Notes: a model not told the origin generated them from the letters alone. A stretch of DNA of 64,000 nucleotides from Chryseotalea sp. WA131a (GCA_025370075.1 CP073016.1:2108001-2172000); one strand, 5' to 3'; counted from the first letter of the stretch, positions 36,396 to 45,500 are shown. A program made the numbers and translations.

Positions 36396-37406
36396 TTATT
36401 TTTTAGTTGTTTGATTTTTTTTAGCTTTTTCATTGTCAACCGATTTTACCCACTCTTGATATACCTCTGTTGGCATATCTTTATGCCCTAAACTGTCTAT
36501 TGTTCCAATTGTCTTTTTGTAAAGTGCAATGTTATTATTTATCAGTTCTTTGTTTGGATTTGCTTTTTTCTGTTCTGCCTCGATTTTGTCCCTAATGCAG
36601 TTAGCTTTCATCATTATTAGTGGAATACATTTAGGAAAATATTGTAATGCCGTATTTGCTGTTTGCAAAACAAAATCGTCATTGCCGAATTGAAATTCAT
36701 AAGCACTTGCTAAATCAAACATTGTCATTGCAATGCTTTCTTTTTGAGAAAGTGGATTCATATAAATACCGCTTTTAATTGCTTCTACTGAAATTGCCAT
36801 TTGTTTAATTATCCATTGGTCTCTCGGAAAACCACCGTTTGTAAGTTCTACGTTTGACCATTGCCCTTTTTCGTCTATGTGTTTTATGTAAACGTGGTTT
36901 GGTGCAAGCGCCAAACTTGCTTTTCCTCCAATTTCTTCGCAAAGTATTTTGTAATAATAAGGTAAAGAGTGGCAGTTGCCGCTTCTTGTTTTTATAAGTT
37001 TGGTTACAAACATTTTAGTCCAGTCTTTGTCGCCCATAAAATCGTCAAAGTCATAAGTGCAAGGCTTGAAATTGTTGATTGGTAAGCTGTCTGTCATATA
37101 GCTAAAAACCGCCCAGTTACCAGCGGTCTTATAGTTTTGAAGTCCACGTTGTTTGATTAGTTCTTTCAATTGTTGTCCAGTCGCTGTTATTCCGTTACAA
37201 AAGGTTAGATAGTTCAATTGTCCTTTGTGATAAGCGTTCTCGGTCAAAAAAACTGCTCGTTTAAAGTCAACTGGTTTCTGTCCTTTAAGCATTTGTAGCT
37301 GTTCGGTAAATGCTTGCTTGTAAATGGTCTTGGGGTCTGCCGTTTGTCCAAAGGTCAACAGTGTCCCGAAGCATAAAATTGTCAATGTTGTGATTAGTTT
37401 GTTCAT
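36396..37406 (-). CDS. Transglutaminase-like secreted protein
   Basis: 336 residues with a signal peptide ending TFGQ. The central part has the transglutaminase/cysteine-protease-like core: Cys in TRSGNCHSLPYYYKILCEEI (about 150) and His in LAPNHVYIKH (about 178), the right order and spacing for a Cys-His pair. The C-terminal third is helical and TPR-like (FVLQTANTALQYFPKCIPLI). Crosslinking or amide hydrolysis is plausible but not certain. First of three genes in the cassette 34795-37437. Confidence 0.7.
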   Translation of the reverse strand: MNKLITTLTILCFGTLLTFGQTADPKTIYKQAFTEQLQMLKGQKPVDFKRAVFLTENAYHKGQLNYLTFCNGITATGQQLKELIKQRGLQNYKTAGNWAVFSYMTDSLPINNFKPCTYDFDDFMGDKDWTKMFVTKLIKTRSGNCHSLPYYYKILCEEIGGKASLALAPNHVYIKHIDEKGQWSNVELTNGGFPRDQWIIKQMAISVEAIKSGIYMNPLSQKESIAMTMFDLASAYEFQFGNDDFVLQTANTALQYFPKCIPLIMMKANCIRDKIEAEQKKANPNKELINNNIALYKKTIGTIDSLGHKDMPTEVYQEWVKSVDNEKAKKNQTTKK

Positions 37407-37430
37407 TGCTGTGTCGTCTTTACTTATTGG

Positions 37431-37562
37431 TGCTAACGGTTTGGCGCTTGGCGAAGAAGCGGATTTCGAAGTACTAAACTGTCAACCCAGCACAAAAGTT
37501 GATACGAGGTAGAATGTTCAATTAACCACTGAACCCGCTTTTTTGCCAAACGCCTGTTATGC
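37431..37562 (-). other. attC site 44
   Basis: AAC 37435, GTT 37556. Arms TTTGGCGCTTGGCGAAGAAGC and GCTTTTTTGCCAAACGCC. Confidence 0.86.
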
Positions 37563-37611
37563 CTTCGTTGTTCTTTTCGGTCGTTAAGCTGTCTGTCTGC
37601 GGTGCGGTTGG

Positions 37612-37680
37612 GCAGGCATACTCTTTTGCAAGCTTTGGTCTGTGCGTTGGCTTGGGTGGCTTGCAAATGTGTATGACTGC
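37612..37680 (+). repeat. Module hairpin, left (module 5)
   Basis: Arms GCAGGCATACTCTTTTGC and GCAAATGTGTATGACTGC, with AAGC/GCTT further in; loop TTTGGTCTGTGCG...TTGGGTGG. Confidence 0.75.
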
Positions 37681-37692
37681 GAAGGGTTGGCA

Positions 37693-38685
37693 TTATACTA
37701 AATACTTTTTCAATATTTTCTCTTTCTGTTTTGGCGTCAAGTCTATTTGTTTAACGATGTCTGCCATTTTCTTTTCAATATTTTCAATTTGAGAAACAAG
37801 TTTTTTCTGCTCCGCAATTGTAGGAACTGGAATCTCAATTGGATTGAGGTTCATTACAGAAAGTCCTGGTTGGGCTGTACCAGTTGCATATTGATTTAAA
37901 TTCATAAATACTAATTGATAATGCAACCAAATAGTATCTATATTTTCTTTCGGATAAGCAACTAATGCGTGTTCTGTGGCGTGAAATTTTCCTGAAACTA
38001 AATGTACATTACCACATAAAGCACCTTGTCTACCTACTAAAGAAAATTGTCCTTCGTTAGTAAAAGTTTCTGTGTAACCTCTTAATCCATTTCCTCCATA
38101 ACAAGCATATAAATTGGGGTAATACTCGTTGATGATACTCTCTGCCTTTACAAAATTCCCTGCTTTTAATTCACAGACTTCGTCAAACCTTTTTGTTTTC
38201 CCTTTTATATTTTTAAAAGTTCTTTCAATTTCATTTTGTAGTTTTTCCAATTCCTCAACCGCTTTTTGGTCTTGCTTTTCTATTGCCTCAATTTCAGAAA
38301 CTAATTTTTGCTGAATATTTAGCGGAGGAAAAGGAATTTTTAAGTTTCTTAATATTGATAAGGAAACAAATTTTCTGCTACTTCCTTTAATTTCAAAGTC
38401 AATTTGATTTTGAATGATTTCAAAATTCAATAGTTCTCTTAAAAATTTATTAAGATAATTAATGATGTCTCGTGTTTTTAAGAAATAGCTGTCTTTAACG
38501 CTTTTAACTTTCGACCAGTCTTTGGTAACGCCAGCAACAGCTAAAAATGCTAAAGCCATTTTCTCTAACCCGCGTTGAGATTTTGAGGCAATTGGAATTC
38601 CTGCTGCTTCTAAAATTTCAATGGCTTCATTAGTGATTTTTTGTACCTTCTTTGATTTTGTGCTTTTTAGAATGTATTGCTTCAT
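37693..38685 (-). CDS. Chimeric protein: BsuBI/PstI-like N-terminus on an HsdS half
   Basis: 330 residues. Residues 10-80 (ITNEAIEILEAAGIPIASKS, LEKMALAFLAVAGVTKDWS, FLKTRDIINYLNKF) closely resemble the N-terminal helix-turn-helix domain of BsuBI/PstI-type endonucleases. From about residue 84 the sequence switches to the end of a type I specificity subunit: LKIPFPPLNIQQKLVSEIEA with a long coiled coil, then a second target-recognition domain (ELKAGNFVKAESI ... LVGRQGALCGNV ... PIEIPVPTIAEQKKLVSQIE). No nuclease motif remains. It overlaps the methyltransferase stop (ATGA). Whether it cuts, guides or is a remnant is open. Confidence 0.7.
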   Translation of the reverse strand: MKQYILKSTKSKKVQKITNEAIEILEAAGIPIASKSQRGLEKMALAFLAVAGVTKDWSKVKSVKDSYFLKTRDIINYLNKFLRELLNFEIIQNQIDFEIKGSSRKFVSLSILRNLKIPFPPLNIQQKLVSEIEAIEKQDQKAVEELEKLQNEIERTFKNIKGKTKRFDEVCELKAGNFVKAESIINEYYPNLYACYGGNGLRGYTETFTNEGQFSLVGRQGALCGNVHLVSGKFHATEHALVAYPKENIDTIWLHYQLVFMNLNQYATGTAQPGLSVMNLNPIEIPVPTIAEQKKLVSQIENIEKKMADIVKQIDLTPKQKEKILKKYLV

Positions 38686-39701
38686 AGTTCAAATAGTGTA
38701 AGCTCCTTGTTTAGTGAATTTGAATTAGCAATCTCTAGCGCTGAATGAAGCTCACCAAGTGAGTAACATTCCTTTATTGAATTCGCAATTTGAAATGCTA
38801 ATAATGGAGGAACTGCATTACCTATTTGATTGAACTGACTTGTTTCATTTCCGTTAAATTCGAACCAATCAGGAAAACTTTGTAATCGAGCTGCTTCGCG
38901 TACAATTAATCTCCTTCTTCTTCCGTCTTCAAGTCTTACTCGTTGCATGTCTCCAGTTGCTCCAGCAAGATTTCTACATGTTAAAGTTCTTGCAGGTTTA
39001 TTTGGGTAAATGTCTCGGGGATTTATACAGTCTGATGCCTTTTCATATTTGGCGACATACCTGTCCATTGATTCTGTTAAGAATTTACTTTCAGGAGGAG
39101 TGGTATACATTAAATCACCTATTGCCTCTCCGGCAGTAACTTTCTTATTCCTGTTCTTGGGGAAAGAAAACTTGGCTCTGTGTCCAACAACAAAAAGTCT
39201 TTCTCGATTTTGAGGAACTCCGAAGTCAACCGCATTCAAAAGTTTAAAGTCGATTAGATAACCGAGTTTTTTTAGTTCGTTCGTTATTAGTTCAAAATAG
39301 TCTTTATTTCTGTATAGCAGTCCTCTAACATTTTCAAACATGAAAATCTTAGGTTCAAGTTTTTTAATTGCGTCAATGAATATTGGGAATCCATCTCTTG
39401 CGTCTTCAATTCCTCTTTGATATCCGCCAACACTGAATGGTTGACAAGGAGGGCCACCTATAATTATATCCGCTTTTGGGTAGTCAAAGGAAAGGTCAAG
39501 TTTCACAGTGGAGCATTCCCCGTTGAGGTTCTTAGAGTAGGTAGATGCCGCAAATTGGTTCATTTCGAACCCAATTGTCCTATAACCAGCTGCCTCGAAC
39601 CCCAATGATAATCCACCACACCCAGCAAATAAGTCCAAAACGACCTGATTTTCAGTCACTTTTGGCTTAAGTAGTTGGTTAATGTTCTTTACGTACTCCA
39701 C
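38682..39701 (-). CDS. DNA (cytosine-5) methyltransferase
   Basis: 339 residues. Motifs in order: DLFAGCGGLSLGFEAAGY, GGPPCQPFSVGG (catalytic Cys), FMFENVRGLL, VPQNRERLFVVG, VREAARLQSFPDWF and QIGNAVPPLLA. The start is GTG (GTG GAG TAC), since no ATG fits. Upstream gene of a two-gene unit with the chimeric specificity protein 37693-38685, inside hairpin module 5. As only a helix-turn-helix piece of a BsuBI/PstI-like protein remains beside it, it may be an orphan methylase left from a broken RM system. Confidence 0.92.
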   Translation of the reverse strand: MEYVKNINQLLKPKVTENQVVLDLFAGCGGLSLGFEAAGYRTIGFEMNQFAASTYSKNLNGECSTVKLDLSFDYPKADIIIGGPPCQPFSVGGYQRGIEDARDGFPIFIDAIKKLEPKIFMFENVRGLLYRNKDYFELITNELKKLGYLIDFKLLNAVDFGVPQNRERLFVVGHRAKFSFPKNRNKKVTAGEAIGDLMYTTPPESKFLTESMDRYVAKYEKASDCINPRDIYPNKPARTLTCRNLAGATGDMQRVRLEDGRRRRLIVREAARLQSFPDWFEFNGNETSQFNQIGNAVPPLLAFQIANSIKECYSLGELHSALEIANSNSLNKELTLFEL

Positions 39702-39817
39702 TTTGATATCTCAATAACTAATAAATATATCGGACATGAGTTAATTGTCAAATATCGTCAAAACTTTTAAGGGATATGAGTAAACTTTCGGCTTGGTTTT
39801 ACTCTTGAGCGCGGACG

Positions 39818-39879
39818 ATTTGGCTCTTTTGCAGGCTTGGGAGTCGGGCGGATTTGTGCGGCCTGCAAATGTGCCAAAT
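39818..39879 (+). repeat. Module hairpin, right (module 5)
   Basis: Arms ATTTGGCTCTTTTGCAGGC and GCCTGCAAATGTGCCAAAT; loop TTGGGAGTCGGGCGG...TTGTGCG. Confidence 0.78.
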
Positions 39880-39965
39880 GTGCGTTGGCTTCATTGGTCA
39901 CACGCGTCCTCGAGAAAAAATGTCGTCTGTTTAATTCGTTAGCCAAAATTTTGAAAGCGCATTGT

Positions 39966-40095
39966 TGCTAACGATTTGGCTTGCAGAAGGCGGGCAATTA
40001 AAACCTACGCCTTCTCCCACGTGATAAAATAAATGAAACGCACTGAACTTTCCTAACGCACACTCCGCCCGCTTTTCTGCAAGCCTGTGTTATGG
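39966..40095 (-). other. attC site 45 (type C)
   Basis: AAC 39970, GTT 40089. Confidence 0.87.
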
Positions 40096-40462
40096 CCAGT
40101 TTGCAACCGAGCTCAGGTTTTAATGTCGACCGAGCAAAAGAAAAAATGTCAACCGAGAAAGTCTCGCGAGCAAGTCGTCCAGCGCAAGAGTTTTGGTCGT
40201 CCGCCAGAAAGTATCGTTAAGAGTTGTCGCGCGAGAATCGGTCATCCCATTGCAAATGTTTCCGAGACGAGTCGTCAACGAGCAAAAGTCTCCCAAGGAA
40301 AACGTCTTAAAAAAGCGTGTCCTTGATTTTTTAAATCTTCTGTCAGTCGTTTGAAGGAAAGTCCGCGCAATGTCTATAAATTGTCAGCGAGCAGAAGTCA
40401 GTCGGCTACAAATTAGTCGTCAGCGAAATTCTGGAGGAGCACTCGTCCCGCAAATTGGCCAT
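40089..40462 (-). repeat. Family C cassette, copy 3
   Basis: An extra A (GAGAAAGTCTCGCG) shifts the inner ATG out of frame, but the outer ATG at 40123 is in frame with the conserved core. Confidence 0.72.
40123..40326 (+). CDS. Small basic NUMOD3-like peptide (family C copy 3)
   Basis: 67 residues: an N-terminal extension STEQKKKCQPRKSRE, then the conserved core QVVQRKSFGRPPESIVKSC and GHPIANVSETSRQRAKVS. The first Arg of the second GRP core is His here. Confidence 0.45.
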   Translation: MSTEQKKKCQPRKSREQVVQRKSFGRPPESIVKSCRARIGHPIANVSETSRQRAKVSQGKRLKKACP

Positions 40463-40587
40463 AACGTAAATATTTGCGATCGGGCGGGAATTTGAAACTA
40501 CGTCCTGTCCCCAGCACCAAACGGAATAAAGATAACAAAACTTTGAATCACACGTCAACTCCGCCTGGCGCAAATATATTGTTAGCA
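40459..40587 (-). other. attC site 46
   Basis: AAC 40463, GTT 40581. AATATTTGCGATCGGGCGGG arm type. Confidence 0.88.
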
Positions 40588-40623
40588 GCAGATTTTATTC
40601 TCGTCAATTTTGTGAGTTGTCGA

Positions 40624-41541
40624 CTACTTAAGCCTATGACCATACTTTTTGTAAATGATGTAAACTAAAATAGCAAACAGAAACAAGCCCCATAACCTTG
40701 TTAAGAAAACTAAAAACGTTTCAAGAATGTCCCAACCAAATTTTAATGATTCAAGAACTTTACTCCCAAAACTTGGGTCGTAGGCATCAACGTTTTTGTC
40801 ATTCAAAATAAGTTCTCTCTTAAAAGTCTGTCGTTGATAAATAGAAATATTTATGGTGCTAAATTTAATTTGATCTGTCAACGAAAGATTTGAGATTTTC
40901 GTGTTGTCCGATTGTTCTTGTTTGTCTAGTAGTAATTCCTCGGCATTAGTTGTCTCATTTAACTTTTTTCCCTTTTTGTCGATTGCGTTCGCAAGTCTCT
41001 CTTGATTTTTAGCAGAACGCTTTTGAATCAAGTTGTTAGATAAAATTTGTAATGCAACGTCTTCTGCTTTTATTATACGATAATCCAAGTAATCAATGTT
41101 TCTAGATATTTCCTTTAAGGTCGTGTCGAGCTTTGTGTTTGGAACCCTTATTTTGATTGAATTCGTAACTGTGTAATATGTCGTTTCAAGAGTAGAGTCG
41201 GCACTCACAGCTATAGTTGTCACATTATTTATGTCACTGGTCAAGTTGGTATAGGTTACAAAACCTCCTTGCCGATTCGTGATGTCCTCTATGTCATAAG
41301 TCGATTTGATAACGCTTTTGACCTTAAATTTAAGTTCAGCCGTTCGGATAAACCGTCTTGTCGAGTCTTTTCCATTTTCTACTGCGGCTGATGAAGAAAT
41401 AAAAGTATTGGAAATACTGTCAGCAACTGTGCCTTTTTCCGCTTCTTCTCTCCCCTGTCTGCTGCAACTAAAAGTTAAAATTAAAAGTCCAAGGCCTAGA
41501 ATTATTTTTGGTGTCCGCATATTAATTTTCTTGAGTGTCAT
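40624..41541 (-). CDS. DUF4349-type lipoprotein
   Basis: 305 residues (299 if translation starts at the ATG of RTPKIILG, 41520, which gives a cleaner lipoprotein signal RTPKIILGLGLLILTFSC). The mature part has the DUF4349 pattern: RTAELKFKVKSVIKSTYDIE ... GGFVTYTNL ... IKIRVPNTKLDTTL, then a coiled coil (residues 165-205) and a C-terminal transmembrane helix (LTRLWGLFLFAILVYII). Proteins of this family sit in the envelope; their role is unknown. Confidence 0.8.
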   Translation of the reverse strand: MTLKKINMRTPKIILGLGLLILTFSCSRQGREEAEKGTVADSISNTFISSSAAVENGKDSTRRFIRTAELKFKVKSVIKSTYDIEDITNRQGGFVTYTNLTSDINNVTTIAVSADSTLETTYYTVTNSIKIRVPNTKLDTTLKEISRNIDYLDYRIIKAEDVALQILSNNLIQKRSAKNQERLANAIDKKGKKLNETTNAEELLLDKQEQSDNTKISNLSLTDQIKFSTINISIYQRQTFKRELILNDKNVDAYDPSFGSKVLESLKFGWDILETFLVFLTRLWGLFLFAILVYIIYKKYGHRLK

Positions 41542-41570
41542 TTTGTGGTATAGGTGTCGTCAAAATTTGC

Positions 41571-41700
41571 TGCTAACGGCCAAGTTTGTGACGGCTGCGG
41601 TTTTCGGAGCGCGTCCCTGTCGCACGTGGCAGAGCTAAATTAAGAAAAACAAACCGAATAACCGCACCGACCCGCAGCTGGCATAAACTTTTTGTTATGC
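41571..41700 (-). other. attC site 47 (type A)
   Basis: AAC 41575, GTT 41694. Confidence 0.87.
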
Positions 41701-41931
41701 GAACAGCCCCAGAAACTTTTTAGGGGCCGAAAAACCGTCCAACGTGCCGGGTGCGCCTGCGTCCCTGTCCCGGAGCGGTGAAGCGTGGCGTGGTGAAGAA
41801 ATTGTCGACCGCGTCACCGTCCCCACGCAATGATGAACCAATTTGAAAAGCTGCAAAACAAGTAAGCAAAGGCGCGGGATGAATTTTGTTTTGCAGATTC
41901 AAAATCCTGCGCGTTCGCGGGGCTTGCGCAT
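41694..41931 (-). repeat. Family A cassette, copy 14
   Basis: TTTTGCAGATTC sub-type; GTGGCGTGGTG replaces GTGGCGCGGTG, as in copy 18. Confidence 0.75.
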
Positions 41932-42057
41932 AACGTGAGTATTTGCGTTCGAGCGGGGCCTCCGAAGCCACGCCTTGTCCCCGACACCGAACGCAATAAA
42001 GATACGAAAACGTTGGATTACGCGTCAACCCCGCTTGACGCAAATACATTGTTGTGT
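41928..42057 (-). other. attC site 48
   Basis: AAC 41932, GTT 42051. Arms as in site 9. Confidence 0.88.
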
Positions 42058-42078
42058 GGCGTTTGCTCCTCCCGCCCT

Positions 42079-42771
42079 TTATTGGTTACACCTCATAAAC
42101 GTGTCCAGAACTTTCTCTGATTGTTCATATTCCGGGTCAATTGGTAGTCCTGTCAAAAGTCGGTGACAGTCCTCTTTTTTAGTGGCGTACTTTTCTAATT
42201 CACTTAGTCCTTTGTCGATTAGTTCTCGCCATTTTTCAAATGCTCCTTCCTTTTTCTCAACAAAAACTTCATAGGTATAGTCATTGAACATTTTTCCGAA
42301 TTCAATACAGTAGTAGTCCTTTAAGCTTGAATACAAAATCCACATTGTCCCATATGCTTTTGTTGAGTCCTGAATATGCTCAATATCTCTTCTCATCATT
42401 CTCGCGTGTACCTCACCCATGTCAAAATAGAGCCGTTGTTTATCGAGTTCTTTTTCGTCTTTAGTCATTGTCACCGAAGTAGTCTTGATGAAAAAGGGGG
42501 CAACGTAAACCTTCTCGAGAAGTCGTCCTCTGTCTCTTTTCTTTTTGGGAACGTCAAGGATTGATTTTAGTCCAACTTGTGCCGAAGCTTGAAGTCCAGC
42601 TTCTTTATTAAGTCTTTTTAATTGGTCGGTCGGCTTACCTTTAAAGTCAGCATAAATAACCTTTGTTTCTTTAGTCCAGCCTTTAAGGTTTTGATCTTCG
42701 GTCTTAAGTGTTTGTCCCGAAGCCGTTACAGAAATCACGGTCAACAGTGTAATTAGTAGATTCTTTGTCAT
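42079..42771 (-). CDS. DUF922-like exported protein with degenerate active site
   Basis: 230 residues with signal peptide NLLITLLTVISVTASGQ. YADFKGKPTD resembles the opening WxDFkG motif of DUF922, a family with a zinc-protease-like HExxHF signature. The corresponding stretch here reads LDKQRLYFDMGEVHARMMRR: the family's HEQxHF has become DKQRLYF while the following D...E..AR residues are kept. If the family assignment is right, this member has lost catalysis. Confidence 0.55.
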   Translation of the reverse strand: MTKNLLITLLTVISVTASGQTLKTEDQNLKGWTKETKVIYADFKGKPTDQLKRLNKEAGLQASAQVGLKSILDVPKKKRDRGRLLEKVYVAPFFIKTTSVTMTKDEKELDKQRLYFDMGEVHARMMRRDIEHIQDSTKAYGTMWILYSSLKDYYCIEFGKMFNDYTYEVFVEKKEGAFEKWRELIDKGLSELEKYATKKEDCHRLLTGLPIDPEYEQSEKVLDTFMRCNQ

Positions 42772-42843
42772 AGGTTTTTTCTGTAACGATTCATTGTCCC
42801 ATGTATTTCCATAAATCGAAGCTGAATTCTTTTAGCAAATGCC

Positions 42844-42973
42844 ACACAACGCTAAAGTTAGCGCAGGGCGGGAAGTTAATACCTGCGTCCTGTCCGCAAG
42901 ATAAATGAACTAAAAAAATGTGAACCTTGCAAGCCACACGTCCGCCCCGCCTTGCGCAAACTTATTGTTGGCT
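42844..42973 (-). other. attC site 49
   Basis: AAC 42848, GTT 42967. Arms AAGTTAGCGCAGGGCGGG and CCCGCCTTGCGCAAACTT. Confidence 0.87.
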
Positions 42974-43006
42974 GCAGGGTATTTAGTCGTCCCCTTTAAG
43001 TTATAC

Positions 43007-43621
43007 TCATCTAATTTCAATCCAGTCGGTCTTCACGTCTAGTCGTTTAGGTTTTGATGGTTTCCCTACCTCAGGATATTCTCCAATTTCAATTCCTTTG
43101 TCCGACATGAAAGTAAAGCTCCATTTATTTATCTTGTCTTCAATAATTTCCCATCCGTTCATTAAGTCTTGAACCACTGTTAATTCAGGATACTTTTTTG
43201 TGAGTTCCTCAACCGAAGATTTTGGGTTAAGTTCGTTGGTCGTTTTCAGTTCCTTGTGGGCAGCAATTATACAAAATATAGTGTCGGTACCGTGCTTCGG
43301 AATTAATGCAAATACAATGTCGTCACCGGAATAATATAGGTATGCCGAGCCACCCCCATCAAAGCCAAATACACCAGCATCATTTTCTTTTTTAGATAGT
43401 CCACTAAATTGATGCTCGGCTTGAGTAATTGTCATTCCGATCTTTATGTTTCCCAGTCGTCCCTTCATTATTTTGAAGTCCGCGTAATTGAATTTAGTAA
43501 CCGTTGTCAACTCGGGTTGAGCAATCGAGTCTTGATTATTGTTTTGATTGTCCTTGTTACTAGCTTTTGAATTGCAACCTAGAATTAAAAGTCCCAAGAA
43601 AAGCATCATTATGTGTCTCAT
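43007..43621 (-). CDS. Lipoprotein of unknown function
   Basis: 204 residues; signal HIMMLFLGLLILGC with the lipid-modified Cys near 16, then an Asn/Lys-rich linker. The mature part starts with GRLGNIKIGMTITQAEHQF, the pattern of envelope proteins whose first helix follows an IGMT turn. No enzyme motif. Sole gene of its cassette. Confidence 0.68.
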   Translation of the reverse strand: MRHIMMLFLGLLILGCNSKASNKDNQNNNQDSIAQPELTTVTKFNYADFKIMKGRLGNIKIGMTITQAEHQFSGLSKKENDAGVFGFDGGGSAYLYYSGDDIVFALIPKHGTDTIFCIIAAHKELKTTNELNPKSSVEELTKKYPELTVVQDLMNGWEIIEDKINKWSFTFMSDKGIEIGEYPEVGKPSKPKRLDVKTDWIEIR

Positions 43622-43654
43622 TATTTGTTAGTGTAATTGGTTCGAACGCCTTGC

Positions 43655-43785
43655 AGCCAACGGTTAGGCTTGCAGAAGGCGGGCAATTAAAAACCTGCAC
43701 CTTCTCCCACGAGATAAAATAAATGAAACGCCACGAATTTTCCTAACGCACAGTCCGCCCGCTTTTCTGCAAGCCTGTGTTATGG
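43655..43785 (-). other. attC site 50 (type C)
   Basis: AAC 43659, GTT 43779. The loop reads AACGCCACGAA in place of AACGCACTGAA. Confidence 0.87.
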
Positions 43786-44147
43786 CCAGTTTGCAACCGA
43801 GCTTAAGGTGTTAATGTCTATCGTGCAAAAGAAAAAATGTCCACCGAGAAGCATTGCGAGCAAGTCGTAGCGAAAGAGTTTGGTCATCCGCCAGAAAGTT
43901 TCGTCAATAGTTGTCGTGCGAGAATGGGTCGTCCGATTGCAAATGATTCCGAGGCGGGTCGTCAACGAGCAAAAGTGTCACCAAGTAAAAAGTTTAAAAA
44001 GGCGTCCTTGATTTTCTAAATTTTCCGTCAGTCGTTTGAAGCAAAGTCCGCGGAATGTTTATGAATTGTCAGCGAGCAGAAGTCAGTCAGCTACTAATTT
44101 GTCGCCACCGAAATTCTGGAGGAGCACTCGTCCCGCAAATTGGCCAT
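43779..44147 (-). repeat. Family C cassette, copy 4
   Basis: Carries two nearby indels (minus 2 and minus 1) around 43871-43885 that together keep the plus-strand frame. Confidence 0.72.
43837..44019 (+). CDS. Small basic NUMOD3-like peptide (family C copy 4)
   Basis: 60 residues. The core reads EQVVAKEFGHPPESFVNSC and RARMGRPIANDSEAGRQRAK. EQVVAKEFG corresponds to EQVVQRKSFG elsewhere; the two indels producing it cancel out, as expected if the frame is translated. Confidence 0.5.
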   Translation: MSTEKHCEQVVAKEFGHPPESFVNSCRARMGRPIANDSEAGRQRAKVSPSKKFKKASLIF

Positions 44148-44274
44148 AACGGCCAAGTTTGTGACGGCTGCGGTTCTCGGAGCTCGTCCCTGTCGCACGT
44201 GGCAGAGCTAAATTACGTAAAACAAACCGAATAACCGCACCAACCCCGCAGCTGGCATAAACTTTTTGTTATGC
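44144..44274 (-). other. attC site 51 (type A)
   Basis: AAC 44148, GTT 44268. Same loop variant as site 29. Confidence 0.87.
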
Positions 44275-44505
44275 GAACAGCCCCAGAAACTGTTCAGGGG
44301 CCGAAAAACCGTCCAACGTGGCGGGTGCGCCTACGTCCCTGTCCCGGAGCGGTGAGGCGTGGCGCGGTGAAGAAATTGTCGACCGCGTCACCGTCCCCAC
44401 GCAATGGTGAACCAATTTGAAAAGCTGCAAAAGAAATAAGCAAAGGCGCGGGATGAATTTTGTTTTGCGGTCTCAAGATCCTGCGCGTTCGCGGGGCTTG
44501 CGCAT
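44268..44505 (-). repeat. Family A cassette, copy 15
   Basis: Apparently identical to copy 8. Confidence 0.75.
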
Positions 44506-44633
44506 AACGCTAAAGTTTGCGTCAGGGCGGGAGGTAAACACCTGCGTCATCTCCCACGTGCTAAAAGAACTAAATAACTACCGATTTTGCAAGCCACACG
44601 TCCAACCCGCCTGGCGCAAACTTAATGTTATGG
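44502..44633 (-). other. attC site 52 (type D)
   Basis: AAC 44506, GTT 44627. The R' side is CTTAATGTTATGGG rather than CTTATTGTTATGGG. Confidence 0.87.
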
Positions 44634-44796
44634 GCTGCTGTCCTACGTCACGCTCCACGAAGTGCGTCCCGATGTCGTCCTGCGTCAAACTCTCAGCAAC
44701 GTGCTTCCTTCCCCGGTCAACGGAGTGCACACTTAAACGTCAAACGAAAAATTGCCAACGGGCCAAAGTCCCACGAGAACAAAACAAGTTGCCCAT
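44627..44796 (-). repeat. Family D cassette, copy 2
   Basis: Close to copy 3 (CCCCGGTCAACGGAGTGC) and more distant from copy 1 in the middle. Confidence 0.65.
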
Positions 44797-44922
44797 AACG
44801 TGAGTATTTGCGTTCGAGCGGGGCTTCCGAAGCCACGTGCTGTCCCCGACACCGAACGCACTAAAGATACGAAAACGTTGGATTACGCGTCAACCCCGCT
44901 TGACGCAAATACATTGTTGTGC
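44793..44922 (-). other. attC site 53
   Basis: AAC 44797, GTT 44916. Arms as in site 9. Confidence 0.88.
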
Positions 44923-44939
44923 GCTGTAAAATTTTTAAC

Positions 44940-45500
44940 TCACTTTTTTAGAATTGTCGTCCCACTTATTATGTCAAATCCCAATAGTCCTTTGGTCTTT
45001 CTAATTTCAAGCAAGTCTCCTTTTTTTAATGAACTATCTGTTGTTCTTGGTACTCTCGTCCAAATGTCTTCTCCGTCTAAGGTTACAACTGCCTTTGAAA
45101 TATTTGTTCCATGCTGAGGGTCATTGACTACAGCTGTCTGGAAGTTGTTAGTTTTTCCATAGCTTCTGTTTATAAAGCTTGCTCCCGAAATAGTCAGAAG
45201 TGTAATTGGGATTAATATTGCAAAGAAGTCCTTTCTATTAATTTGCTCAATTAAATTCAGTTTCCATATCAAGATTACTGTCCCAAGTGTCAACAGAAGT
45301 CCAATGATTGTAAATAGTCCGATGAACCAAATTGGTGTCAGTAAATTAAATATTGGATTCAACTCGATGAAAAGTCCGAATAGACCGAGTATAAATAGGA
45401 TGTAGAAAAGAATAAAAATTCTTGGCCTTTTTTTTTCAGCGTCCTTTTGTCCAAGGAGCGAAAGACTAGTAAAGATGTCAACAACGTCAAATAAACCCAT
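44940..45500 (-). CDS. Membrane protein with C-terminal beta domain
   Basis: 186 residues. Three hydrophobic segments (IFILFYILFILGLFGLFI; IWFIGLFTIIGLLLTLGTVI; FFAILIPITLLTISGASFI), then a soluble 75-residue end (KAVVTLDGEDIWTRVPRTTD, KKGDLLEIRKTKGLLGFDII) reminiscent of the small OB-like domain of NfeD-type proteins. That resemblance is weak. Sole gene of the cassette. Confidence 0.65.
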   Translation of the reverse strand: MGLFDVVDIFTSLSLLGQKDAEKKRPRIFILFYILFILGLFGLFIELNPIFNLLTPIWFIGLFTIIGLLLTLGTVILIWKLNLIEQINRKDFFAILIPITLLTISGASFINRSYGKTNNFQTAVVNDPQHGTNISKAVVTLDGEDIWTRVPRTTDSSLKKGDLLEIRKTKGLLGFDIISGTTILKK

